From Picocystis sp. L7 (Eukaryota; Chlorophyta; Picocystophyceae; Picocystales; Picocystaceae), in NCBI GenBank assembly GCA_020975725.1, contig QXJR01000027.1:434001-498000 (forward strand): 64,000 nucleotides of DNA, read 5' to 3'. Of the stretch, positions 1 to 9,011 are shown piece by piece. The stretch's first letter is position 1. Each line of letters opens with the position of its first letter. Both the position numbers and the translations under genes were made by a program. The notes under the pieces are model-generated. The model was not told the DNA's origin, ran no database searches, and was given only the letters and a program-made list of their open reading frames with translations.

Positions 1-436
1 GGCGGGACAGCTGAAAGTGTGTGCCAGGCACGGTGTACGTGTTGGCAGCGTTCGCCGTATCTTGCACCATGAATGGACAGTCTACCAAGCAGTAATTGAC
101 TACCAGCAAGAGAAATGCATGGTAGTTGAAAAGCAGGGAAGAAATTTACTTCCTAGAATTTGTTGCATCGATATTCGCAATTGATTTCCACTGGGAGTGC
201 CCTGCAACTGCACCTTCCTTCCTTCGATTGCCCTCCGCCGTTCTCCATTTGCTCGCCCCGTCTCTTCAGGAAGCTCGATCTCCAAGACGACGTTTGAAGC
301 CCTGTGATTGGTTCGCGTGTCCAAGACATCCGTTTGTGGGATTCGAATTCCGGGGGATCTCCAACGGTCCAATGGGGCGAGTGCGAATACAAAACCGACA
401 GGAAGTCGAACCGTCGGCTCTCAAGAACCAGCAATC
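1..436. other. Upstream region of first patatin-like gene
   Basis: No convincing gene is seen here. Open frames on both strands are short, overlap each other and have no recognisable motif. An ATCGATAT stretch lies near position 168, related to the TATCGATA palindromes found in other promoters of the window. The region probably holds the promoter and 5' leader of the plus-strand gene that starts at 437. Confidence 0.4.
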
Positions 437-1336
437 ATGGAGTGCACGGCTTGGAAGGGCACTTGCTTGTCGACCTCATGTAAGACAAACCGAACGAAAG
501 TCGTTCGAAGGAGCGACCATAGGTTCAAGGAAACGCGGAGGTCGTATCCTTGGCGATGTGCTTCGGGCAAGGGTGAGGTAGCTGATTCGAGCGGTCCTGT
601 GAAGTATGGTTTCGGTTTCGGCATCGGTGGCCTGCTCTTTCCATATTACTTAGGCGTTGTTCGAGAGCTAAGGGAGGAAGGATACCTCGTAGCTGATACA
701 CCAACTGCAGGAAGCTCTGCTGGAGCTATCGCTGCAGGGATACACGTCAGTCAACTGAGTGTCGATGAGGTCTTGTTGCTGACCATTGGTGTCATGGATG
801 ATTTTCGTGAAAAACGCAGAATAGGCACCTTGCGTGAAATTGTTCGGGCACGCATGCATCACCATTTGCCCAAAAACATTCACGAACTTGCTTCAGGCCG
901 TATCGCTACTGTGCTTTGCACCTTCCCAGGATTCGAAGCAGTCAAAATCTTGCACTACGATTCTCCAGAGGACTTTATCAACGCCCTCCTGGCATCAAGC
1001 CACGTGCCAATTTACATGAATTGGTCGCCCTTTGTGGGTTACCATGACTACCTGTGTATTGACGCTTTGTTCAGTGATTGTATTCCTCTGCCGGAAGGCA
1101 ATGGACTGAAGCTCGTGCGTGTAAGCTGCTTTCCCCAGAGTTTACTGCGGCGTTTTGGTCGCTCTGCAGAAATCTATTATGGCAAGTGCGAAGATCAGCG
1201 ACACACACTGCTCCGTCTCCTGGGTTGGATCTTTTGTCCTCCCGAAACAAAAGAGATACATGAGTTGATCGCTCAGGGTCGGGACGATGTCAAAGCTTGG
1301 ATTGCAGAGCAAGAGAGCACCCCTGTTTCAAGTTGA
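437..1336 (+). CDS. Patatin-like acyl hydrolase, copy 1
   Basis: The 299-residue protein has a patatin fold signature. A glycine-rich oxyanion-type stretch (GFGFGIGGLLFPYY) lies near residue 60, the GSSAG nucleophile elbow puts the catalytic Ser near 94, and the dyad Asp is in an IDA motif near 208, where most family members have DG. It belongs to the plant/algal lipid acyl hydrolase group and should cleave acyl esters of membrane or storage lipids. The first 45 residues are rich in Arg, Ser and Thr with almost no acidic residues, as in a plastid transit peptide. The start is the ATG at 437, because the frame upstream lacks a better one. It is followed in the same direction by a second, related gene. 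Substrate unknown. Confidence 0.85.
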   Translation: MECTAWKGTCLSTSCKTNRTKVVRRSDHRFKETRRSYPWRCASGKGEVADSSGPVKYGFGFGIGGLLFPYYLGVVRELREEGYLVADTPTAGSSAGAIAAGIHVSQLSVDEVLLLTIGVMDDFREKRRIGTLREIVRARMHHHLPKNIHELASGRIATVLCTFPGFEAVKILHYDSPEDFINALLASSHVPIYMNWSPFVGYHDYLCIDALFSDCIPLPEGNGLKLVRVSCFPQSLLRRFGRSAEIYYGKCEDQRHTLLRLLGWIFCPPETKEIHELIAQGRDDVKAWIAEQESTPVSS

Positions 1337-1621
1337 TCGCCAGATTCCTCTCAGGCAAGGACAAAGGTGCTTTAAGAACATGACTGTCTCTAGCATGGAT
1401 GCATTTGCATCAAGATGTAAACTTTTGTCCAACCATGCAAGTGGTCGGGATGTTCAAGTGCAGGGGGGCGGTGGTTTTTCTACAGGTCAGATCTATACCT
1501 CTTAGCGGCTTGCGCGATGGCATGGCTTGCAAGATCAGGTGTGTCGCCATCGCCAGTCTTGCCCTTGCCGCCTACGCAGTTTCCATGACCCATCCCTTTT
1601 CCTTGTCTTTCTCCCCGTTCC

Positions 1622-2656
1622 ATGAAGCTTCCATTCACCGCCGTGGCCGTGGCAAGCCGGCCATCTTCCACCATGCAAATGGACCTCTGCGAACCCTGCA
1701 GAAGACCGAGACGTGGTTCCACCTCGTGCGTCGGTGCGCCGCGAACCGTCGGGATGATGCCGACCAGGACGACGACGATGGCGGGTGTCGCGCGTCGCGT
1801 GGCAACTGCAGTGTCCCGTGCAAACGTCGGCAGGACGTCCTTCAGGAGAAGAGGCGCGGGAAATCGAGCCGCCGCGCCAGAAGGCGACGTGGTGGAACTG
1901 CCTGGAGGTGCGCCACGCTATGGATTCGGATTCAGCGCGGGAGGTCTGCTGTTTCCGTACTACATCGGCGTGCTGGACGAGCTTCGAACCTTGGGATACG
2001 TGAACGAAAGCACGCCGGTGGCTGGAAGCTCTGCAGGTGCGTTGATCGCGGCGGTGAATGCCAGCGGACTCGGCACCGAGGAGGTGTTCTTGGCGTGCAA
2101 GGAACTCGTCCGGGATTGTCGTGTGGGAGGGACCAGGTACAGGCTTCGCGAAGTGCTGCAGAGGTTCTTGGACGATCTTCTTCCGGACGACATCCATCTT
2201 CGTGCATCAGGGAAGACGTTCGTGGGAATCACCCAGCTCACTCCTTCGATCCGTTCCACGCTCGTGAATACCTTTGAGTCGAAAGAAGATCTCATTTCTG
2301 CACTTTTGACTTCTTCACACGTCCCACTTTACATGGAAAGGAGCCTTGTCACAAGGTTTCGTGGCAATGTTTGCGTGGACGGTGGATTCACCAGGTTCTT
2401 ACCCTTGCCGCAAGGAGAGGACTTGAAATTGATTCGCATCTGTTGCTTCCCTGCTGCGCAACTCGGCAGAATAGCGAGTGGGGCAGAGATATCCCCAGAC
2501 AGTTTCAAAGACGCACCCTATGACGTGAAACAGCTGCTTACTTGGGCATTGAGTCCTGCCGAAGACATGGTACTTGAAGAACTCTTCCAACTCGGGAAAG
2601 AGGACACAAGATTATGGGCAAACTTCGAATCACTTAGTTTGTCAATGGAGGAATAG
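1622..2656 (+). CDS. Patatin-like acyl hydrolase, copy 2
   Basis: This 344-residue paralogue of the preceding gene shares the GGLLFPYY oxyanion stretch, the GSSAG elbow (Ser near 136) and the order of downstream motifs. Here the dyad Asp sits in a canonical DGG (residue about 253). The N-terminal 95 residues differ completely from copy 1 and are again basic and Ser/Thr-rich, so a plastid transit peptide is likely. Met residues further in (18, 45, 46, 53) could also be starts. An AATAAA signal lies about 40 bases after the stop. The two genes are a tandem duplication whose catalytic domains have diverged clearly, so the duplication is not recent. Confidence 0.87.
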   Translation: MKLPFTAVAVASRPSSTMQMDLCEPCRRPRRGSTSCVGAPRTVGMMPTRTTTMAGVARRVATAVSRANVGRTSFRRRGAGNRAAAPEGDVVELPGGAPRYGFGFSAGGLLFPYYIGVLDELRTLGYVNESTPVAGSSAGALIAAVNASGLGTEEVFLACKELVRDCRVGGTRYRLREVLQRFLDDLLPDDIHLRASGKTFVGITQLTPSIRSTLVNTFESKEDLISALLTSSHVPLYMERSLVTRFRGNVCVDGGFTRFLPLPQGEDLKLIRICCFPAAQLGRIASGAEISPDSFKDAPYDVKQLLTWALSPAEDMVLEELFQLGKEDTRLWANFESLSLSMEE

Positions 2657-2943
2657 AGGAAAGAATGTGAATAATGAATTCAATGGTCCGGCCAGAATAA
2701 ACTCGGTCCGGAAATCCTACCAGCTTCAATAAAAATGCTTCCACGATGAGGGGGATACACTTCTTCAAATCTCTTCCACCTGGCTTGATGCCAGCGCTTC
2801 AGTCGCAATTCCATCTCAGAGCAGAGCAGTCTCCCAAAAGCACATTCAAAAAAAAGGAGCATGCAATGGATCAAAAGAGCCCATTTTTGACCATGCAAGC
2901 TGAAGCTAATGTAGCACTGGCCATTTGGAACGGAATTCACCAC

Positions 2944-3639
2944 CTACCCAAAGGTGAGGAATGGTGCACCGCATGTGCACGTTTTTCGATTGCCCATACA
3001 AACGCCATCAAAGACCGGGTTCTTCTTCGCAAAGGACGGCTCAGGCTGGACTTTGAGAAGGTTTTCCTTTGCCTTCTCGATTTCATGGGGTTGGTCTTGA
3101 AGCTGCCGGTAGAGGTTGAAAAGACGAATAGACTTCAGAGCGTCTCCTAGTGCATCGTGTGTATCCCCGACCTTCATGCCTAGCAATGCTGTGATGCAGT
3201 GATCTTGGCTAAAGACGGACCAGGAATTGTACTTTGTGTTCCATACCCTCCAGATCCCACTAAGGTCTATCATTCCCTGAAAGTCGATGCCTTCTTGTAG
3301 ACCCAACCACTCGACGTCTGTGCGAATGCTTTGTCCCACAAGGATGGCCTCTTTCGGCAGATACTGACGAAGCATTTGCATTGCCTGACTGAAGTGCATC
3401 CCGAACCTTTCCAGTATCTCCGCTGACAACCCCGTCAATGGAGACAGATGAGAAACGACGGGCTGCTCCGGTTTGATGACAAGGTTGAGAAGGGGACGCT
3501 CCCAAGCGTCCACCAGCGCGATCTGGGCGACCGCACGGGCATCGTGCGTGGTCCCGGTGGCCACGCACTCCACGTCCAGTCCGAAATAGAGCTGATTGGG
3601 CGGAAACCAAGGCGTCGATGCGGTTTGAGGCGGTCCCAT
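2944..3639 (-). CDS. DEDDh 3'-5' exonuclease (RNase T/REX-like)
   Basis: The 231-residue protein carries the ordered exonuclease motifs of the DnaQ-like DEDDh superfamily: D-x-E at 22-24 (GLDVEC), D108 in the TDVEW motif, and H161-x4-D166 (HDALGD). These residues bind two metal ions for 3'-to-5' hydrolysis. Overall it resembles the ISG20/REX4 group that trims structured RNAs such as rRNA or snRNA precursors. That group assignment is inference. The frame stays open upstream as far as 3729 without an ATG, through a run of eight G, so the ATG at 3639 is used here. A short upstream coding exon cannot be excluded. The C-terminus ends soon after a Cys-rich stretch. Confidence 0.8.
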   Translation of the reverse strand: MGPPQTASTPWFPPNQLYFGLDVECVATGTTHDARAVAQIALVDAWERPLLNLVIKPEQPVVSHLSPLTGLSAEILERFGMHFSQAMQMLRQYLPKEAILVGQSIRTDVEWLGLQEGIDFQGMIDLSGIWRVWNTKYNSWSVFSQDHCITALLGMKVGDTHDALGDALKSIRLFNLYRQLQDQPHEIEKAKENLLKVQPEPSFAKKNPVFDGVCMGNRKTCTCGAPFLTFG

Positions 3640-6239
3640 CTCCACGCACGTGCTTGTGGTCGGGTTGCCAAGCGCCACACCTCCTCCTGAGGCGGCTGTG
3701 GCGAGTCGAGCAGAAAGAAGGGGGAACAATCCCCCCCCATCAAAGCGGGTTGGAATCCTTCAGAGACCCAACTGATCCCGGATGAGATGTAGCTCAAAGG
3801 GGCGAGGTCCGAAATCCAAAGCCCCCTCGTGTTTTTGAACCACGGAAAGACGGACGATGGCGAAAGAAAAAAACATGCATTGTGGGTAGACCGCAAAGTC
3901 AACCCCGCGAGCAGAGAAACTCCAAGCGATCGAGAGGTAGTGGCCAATGTCGACGGTCACGATGAAGTTCGCTTGGCTATGCCACCAATCGGTAGACTTT
4001 TACGGCAGGTCCCCCAAGCAGTGGGTCCGGTAAAAGATGTCCAACGCAAATATGGGTAGGAATAGAACGGTTGTTGCCACAAGATTACCACGAGATAGTT
4101 TGCAGGGAAATTCCACCGTTCATTGTGCATGACGTGCAACGAATATAACGTGCACCTTCGCAAACGACGTGTTCAATCTTCGAGAAACTAAGAGACCGTG
4201 TCAAAACGAAAGTGCAATAAAACCTCGTGAAAAGTGGACATAGACAAACGACGGTGTGCAAGCATGAATAGAAAACTAAAGTTTGCTCTTCATCCTTTCC
4301 CTTGTGTGCATTGATACTGTCTTGTGTCGGGGACAAAACCACATTGGTATCAAGAATCGGACACTCCACTTGTCCAAATAGTATTTCGCGAGAACTGCTT
4401 AGAAAAGAATAGGTATCCCTTTGTTTCAGTGCAACCCTCACAACGTAGTTTGAGCTCTTGATCAGGTAAAACGCGCTACATCAATAAAAGCCATAATGGA
4501 GTTGGGCTCACGAAGGCAAGTGTGACATACAAATGAATCATTGAGCAAAAGCCGCCAATGTTTGAAGTTTTTACGAATGCTCGTGAATCCTCCAAGACCA
4601 CAAACCAAAGAAAGCAAATCGGGAGAGGAGCCTCTTGGTGCAAGATTAGACAATAACTCGTGTATTCTGAACGTTAGGACCCTAGAAGGGTTCAAAGCAT
4701 GCAGAAGGGCATTTTTGCCATTAAGGTCAACTTGGATGCCCGTTTTTATTCTCAAAGTTAGTTATTGCCTTTCCAATCACCGTTTTCAAATGTACTTATG
4801 CTATAACACCTTTTCATCGTCAATCAACTTAAAACACGTGCGTTGCGAGACGATGGCAAGATCAATCTTGTTTGACCTTTCTCTTCGGAGTTTGAAGCTT
4901 TGCCCTCGTACCAACTTAATGGCTTTGACATACATGCCCCGCAACAAAAACTATAATATTTTCCCTTGTTACTAGTATCTTAAATGCATAAGACAACATG
5001 TAATTTTGTTGGACGATTGACACTATTGTAAGATAGGGGACTTTGACAGCCTTAGACCACTCGTCGATTGGTAGCAAGTCTTCATCATGGAATGGTAAAT
5101 ACAAAGTCATTTAAAGGACCTCCAAAGGACAATCAATGGCGACGAGGAAGTTCGACGAAGGTTGCTTGGAAACGAAAGAATTTGTTGTCTACGAATGCGA
5201 GGGCATCATCTTTTCTTTCGACACATGTTTTTGACGTGCATGAAATGAGCCCTTACGCGTTTCCGCAATGGCATTGGCGTATACATGGTTGCTGAAAAAA
5301 ATCACGACCCAAACAAGCGGAAGAGTAAATCCGACAAAGAGTGTGGGCGAAGCAAATCATAGCTGCCGAAAAAATGTTCGTCTTAAATTGTGTCTTTTTG
5401 CATGTAGATTCATTCGAAGCATGACTACATCATGCCCTCAAAGTGAAGAAAAAGTAAAAAAAGTTTGTTGCCTGGCTAGTTCATTCCTTGACGATTGAAG
5501 TTGCGAGGAATGATCGTGTTACGGAGATTGCACTCGGTAAACATGTTTGTCCTTGATTCGAAATGGAATTGGTGGAATTGAAGTTGAGAGATGCGCCCTC
5601 GTTTAGGCAGAATTGATCATGCAATGCACACCACGTCATTCGTACGTTCCGTGGAAATGCAATAGCGGCTTTTAATGAGGGTCGTAGCGTATGGCTTCAA
5701 GTTTTTGCTCGGCCAATGGACATAAACCAAAGAAAAGTGTTTGGCTCATGCGTATCTTTTATTCCATTTGTATACGACGCGGCTCCTTCAGTTTCCACAC
5801 ACTTTCAGATTCTGTATTGTATGCTAAGAGCTGATTCAAAACGTCGAATTTAACACTACTTTGGTTACGTCCTCTTGATTTGAAAAGTAGGCGGGTTCCT
5901 TCAAAATCAACTTCAAGAGAGAGGAAGGTGTTCTGTGCGCTCAACCTTCCAGCAAATGAGTAGGATAGAAGAAATGTGGGATTGTCACTTGGACAATGCA
6001 TGCGATTTCTTGGACCATAGGTAATGGTACGTCCAATCGACGCATTGACATTTTTGCACAATCATTAGCTTATGCATGCCGCAAGGACGCCAATAGAGCG
6101 TAGGTCAAATTGGTGTCACACCTTGTCTACGATTAGAGCATGCAAGTGAACTTGGAAACAGTTCTTTTATACCCAAACAACAGAAGGGGTTCCCACTGGA
6201 TCCAACCACGTCCCTTGGATGCTCAAGGGACAATTGGGG
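3640..6239. other. Gene-free AT-rich island
   Basis: About 2.6 kb without a credible gene. From roughly 3950 to 6130 the base composition is visibly more AT-rich than the rest of the window. Open frames are short, and none shows a protein family motif or conserved-looking codon structure. No rRNA or tRNA was recognised. The right edge runs into a TnpB/Fanzor-like coding relic, so the island may be a decayed mobile-element insertion. Terminal repeats could not be identified by eye. Confidence 0.5.
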
Positions 6240-6665
6240 ATGGCAACACTAGGTGTAAAGCCTTCTTTCCCATCAAGCCCTGGATGGCTGCCTACGGCGC
6301 GGCCACGCTAAGTTGGCAATCCCGACATCACAAGCATTCAAGGAGTCCGTCCTGCGCTTCGGGACCCTCCTAGTGGACGAGTTTAGGACGATCATGCTGT
6401 ACACAAGGGACGGCTCGGTGATGAAGCAGGTTTGGAGCAAGCGCAAGCACGCAACGGCTAGGGGCTTGACGTGCTGTGGTTCCACCAACGGCAAGTTCGT
6501 CAACCACGACTTGAATGCTTCTCTCAAAGTTTGGAGGTGCCTGGCTTTGTCTGTCCGGCCAGCAAAGTTGTGTCGTCTTGCAATGAAAGGGCGGTTGTAG
6601 AAGGTTGTCGGCAAGGTCATTCGATGTTGAAGAGAGAAGAGAATGCGGGTTGCCATTGGGGCTAA
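6240..6665 (+). pseudogene. Decayed TnpB/Fanzor-like nuclease fragment
   Basis: Two neighbouring plus-strand frames together show C-terminal landmarks of eukaryotic TnpB/Fanzor proteins. A WMAAYGAA stretch is at about 6282-6306. A VDEFRT motif follows near 6373, then RGLTCC, and then NHDLNAS, which matches the family's N-R-D-V-N-A motif containing the last RuvC aspartate. The landmarks run across a frame change, the first zinc-ribbon cysteine pair is not recognisable, and the N-terminal guide-binding and catalytic regions are absent, so this is a relic. Fanzors are RNA-guided endonucleases carried by transposons in algae, fungi and giant viruses. No terminal repeats or guide RNA were identified. 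The family call rests on short motifs only. Confidence 0.55.
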
Positions 6666-7002
6666 CGGACAACCCAATGGATTGGTGCCCGCGTTGGGCT
6701 GTTGGTGTGCAAAGTAGCGCTGGGAACGCTCACGGTTGCTTCATACACCCCATTGCCTTGTAGGTCGACAACTTGTACACTCTAGGAGGGGCAAAGAAGA
6801 GCGAGATGTTTCAATTTTCAGCCGACCGAGTATTGGAGCATCTTTTCGCTGGGTTTGGTCGTCCTCTCCGCTGGTTTGAAACCCCTTCGACCCGACACGT
6901 CGATCCAATCGAACTCGCACCGGCTGCCTTCTGAAGCCGAAGTACTTCGGGTTCGACCCGGTGAGAGAGAACACTGGAGTGGACGTGGTCCTGGCGCGAA
7001 CG
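6666..7002. promoter_or_regulatory. Promoter region of DGAT1
   Basis: No gene is seen here. Just before the DGAT1 start, the sequence around 6945-6961 forms a short inverted repeat, CGGGTTCGACCCG, which is one of the GGTTCGA-type palindromes seen upstream of several genes in the window. A regulatory role is inferred from position and recurrence only. Confidence 0.35.
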
Positions 7003-8841
7003 ATGGCGGAAGATCGTCGGCAAGGCGAGCTCCGTGTGCGCGTAAAACGAGACGGTGGGAGGGGTTTTTTCACTAGAAATTGGCAGAAGAGGCATGTGGA
7101 GCTCGAGGCGGGGTCCCTGCGGGTGTATGCACGGGAGGAGGAACGCGTGCCGCTGGAAGATGTGGACGTGCAGGGCACGGCTGTTTCCACATTGGGAAGC
7201 AAACCAAGAAGCATTATTCTTTACCGTGTCGAGGGAGGGAAATCGCCAGAGGAGATCATTCACATGTCTGCAAATACGAGGGAAGAGAGGGACCTATGGT
7301 TGAAGGCCTTGCGAAGGCAAGGAGCCATCCTGCAAGACACTGCCTCAGCTGCGCTGGAAGCTGTTCCGAAGGCAGTCAACGGCGAAAAGAGCATACCATC
7401 GGAGGACGGCGATAAGATTCGGGCGCGTAGAAAATCATTCGAAGAGCATCCTCATCCACCCGTCAATCCACACTCGGCCACGCACGTGCCGCCCGTGCCA
7501 CCTTCGCCTCTGCACGCTCAAGCGCGAGTGGCGTCGCAACGCGCTTCAGCTCCGGTGCATCGAGCACCCAGATACAGCATGCTTTCCTCGGAGAGACTGG
7601 GCTACGAAAGACATGCAGGACTCATAAATCTCGGGGTGGTAGTGCTGCTCGCTACACACTCGAGGCTGGTCATAGAGAATCTCTTGAAGTATGGCATCAT
7701 GAGACCAAAGATCTGGATGCATTTTCTCTCGAAAAATGGTTGGCTGCTGCTAGCTACCACACCGGTTCTAGCTGCTGCACCCACATTTGTGTTTATCCTA
7801 GAATGGTTAGCTGCTAGGCGCACGAGGAAGGACAAATTTAGACCACGAGACCAAGCCATCGTGATTGCGTTCCAGGCACTAGCAGCCATATCTGCACTGA
7901 TTCTTCCATGCGTGCTTATTCTAAGAGCAGATGCCCCTCCGCTCCATGGATTTCTTCTCATCTTCCCGACAGTGGTGCTATGGATGAAATTGGTGTCTTA
8001 TGTGCATTGCAATGCGGATTTGCGTCGGGAAGCCATGTCGCCCAAGCAGGTCACCAGCACAGAAATGCTGACAGTCCAGGATGCGGTGATGCACCGCTAT
8101 CCAGATAATGTGAATGTGAAGGACTTTGCATACTTTTTGGCAGCCCCTACTCTGTGCTACCAAACTGGATTTCCTCGAAGTGAAAGGCTACGACCTCGCT
8201 GGCTGTTTAGACGGTTCGTTGAACTCATTTTTGTGGCGGGACTGCAGCTCTTCCTTGTGGAGCAGTACGTGCTACCCACAGTCCACAACTCGATCGTCAC
8301 GTTAGAACATATGAACTTTGTTGGGATAGCAGAGAGAATCTTGAAGCTTTCGATCCCATGCCTCTACCTCTGGCTTTGCAGTTTTTATAGCCTGTTTCAC
8401 CTCTGGTTGAATATTGTGGCAGAACTATTGCAATTTGGGGACCGGGAGTTCTACAAAGACTGGTGGAACGCATCGACCTTGGATGACTATTGGAGGTTGT
8501 GGAATACTCCAGTACATAAATGGCTACTGCGCCACATCTATTATCCATGCATCAGAGCCGGTTTATCGAAGAACTTTGCAGTTTTGACGGCTTTTTTTTT
8601 CTCTGCAATCTTCCACGAGTTGATTATTGGGGTTCCCTTGAAGGTTTTTAGGCTGTGGGCGTTCTTCGGGATCCTTTTGCAGGTACCTCTCATTTCTATC
8701 AGTAAGGCATTGGTGAAGTTCCTTAAGACAGAACAGCTGGGAAACATCTTTTTCTGGCTGACTTTTTGCATTTTTGGACAACCCATCTGTGTGCTGCTCT
8801 ATTACCACGATTACTTGCTAACTCATACACACTGCCCATGA
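7003..8841 (+). CDS. DGAT1: Diacylglycerol O-acyltransferase 1 with PH domain
   Basis: The 612-residue enzyme makes triacylglycerol from diacylglycerol and acyl-CoA in the ER membrane. Residues 7-105 look like a pleckstrin-homology domain: basic strands, then a C-terminal helix with the conserved Trp in RDLWLKALRR. After a proline-rich linker (about 150-200) comes a multi-pass MBOAT region. It has the DGAT signature FYKDWWN near 483 and the putative catalytic His in SAIFHELI near 537. The start is the ATG at 7003. An open stretch upstream begins with a non-ATG codon. PH-DGAT1 fusions are known in some microalgae and diatoms, and the PH domain may bind phosphoinositides. AATAAA lies about 145 bases downstream. 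Confidence 0.93.
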   Translation: MAEDRRQGELRVRVKRDGGRGFFTRNWQKRHVELEAGSLRVYAREEERVPLEDVDVQGTAVSTLGSKPRSIILYRVEGGKSPEEIIHMSANTREERDLWLKALRRQGAILQDTASAALEAVPKAVNGEKSIPSEDGDKIRARRKSFEEHPHPPVNPHSATHVPPVPPSPLHAQARVASQRASAPVHRAPRYSMLSSERLGYERHAGLINLGVVVLLATHSRLVIENLLKYGIMRPKIWMHFLSKNGWLLLATTPVLAAAPTFVFILEWLAARRTRKDKFRPRDQAIVIAFQALAAISALILPCVLILRADAPPLHGFLLIFPTVVLWMKLVSYVHCNADLRREAMSPKQVTSTEMLTVQDAVMHRYPDNVNVKDFAYFLAAPTLCYQTGFPRSERLRPRWLFRRFVELIFVAGLQLFLVEQYVLPTVHNSIVTLEHMNFVGIAERILKLSIPCLYLWLCSFYSLFHLWLNIVAELLQFGDREFYKDWWNASTLDDYWRLWNTPVHKWLLRHIYYPCIRAGLSKNFAVLTAFFFSAIFHELIIGVPLKVFRLWAFFGILLQVPLISISKALVKFLKTEQLGNIFFWLTFCIFGQPICVLLYYHDYLLTHTHCP

Positions 8842-9011
8842 ATCCTTACGAGGGCTGCAATCTAGGCACGGCAGCTTCACAAATCGGTGGTGGAGGTTGA
8901 AAAAAAACAAGGATTTACTGAACAACAGACCGGCGAGGTTTGTACCCTGTTTCAGCGACAAAGAATGTACCCTTCAGCGAATAAATTTTTTGTGTATTTG
9001 ACTCAATTGTC

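Noticed and set aside
6940-6965. CGGGTTCGACCCG as a tRNA T-arm
   Set aside because: It folds as a simple hairpin only, and no cloverleaf can be built from the flanks.
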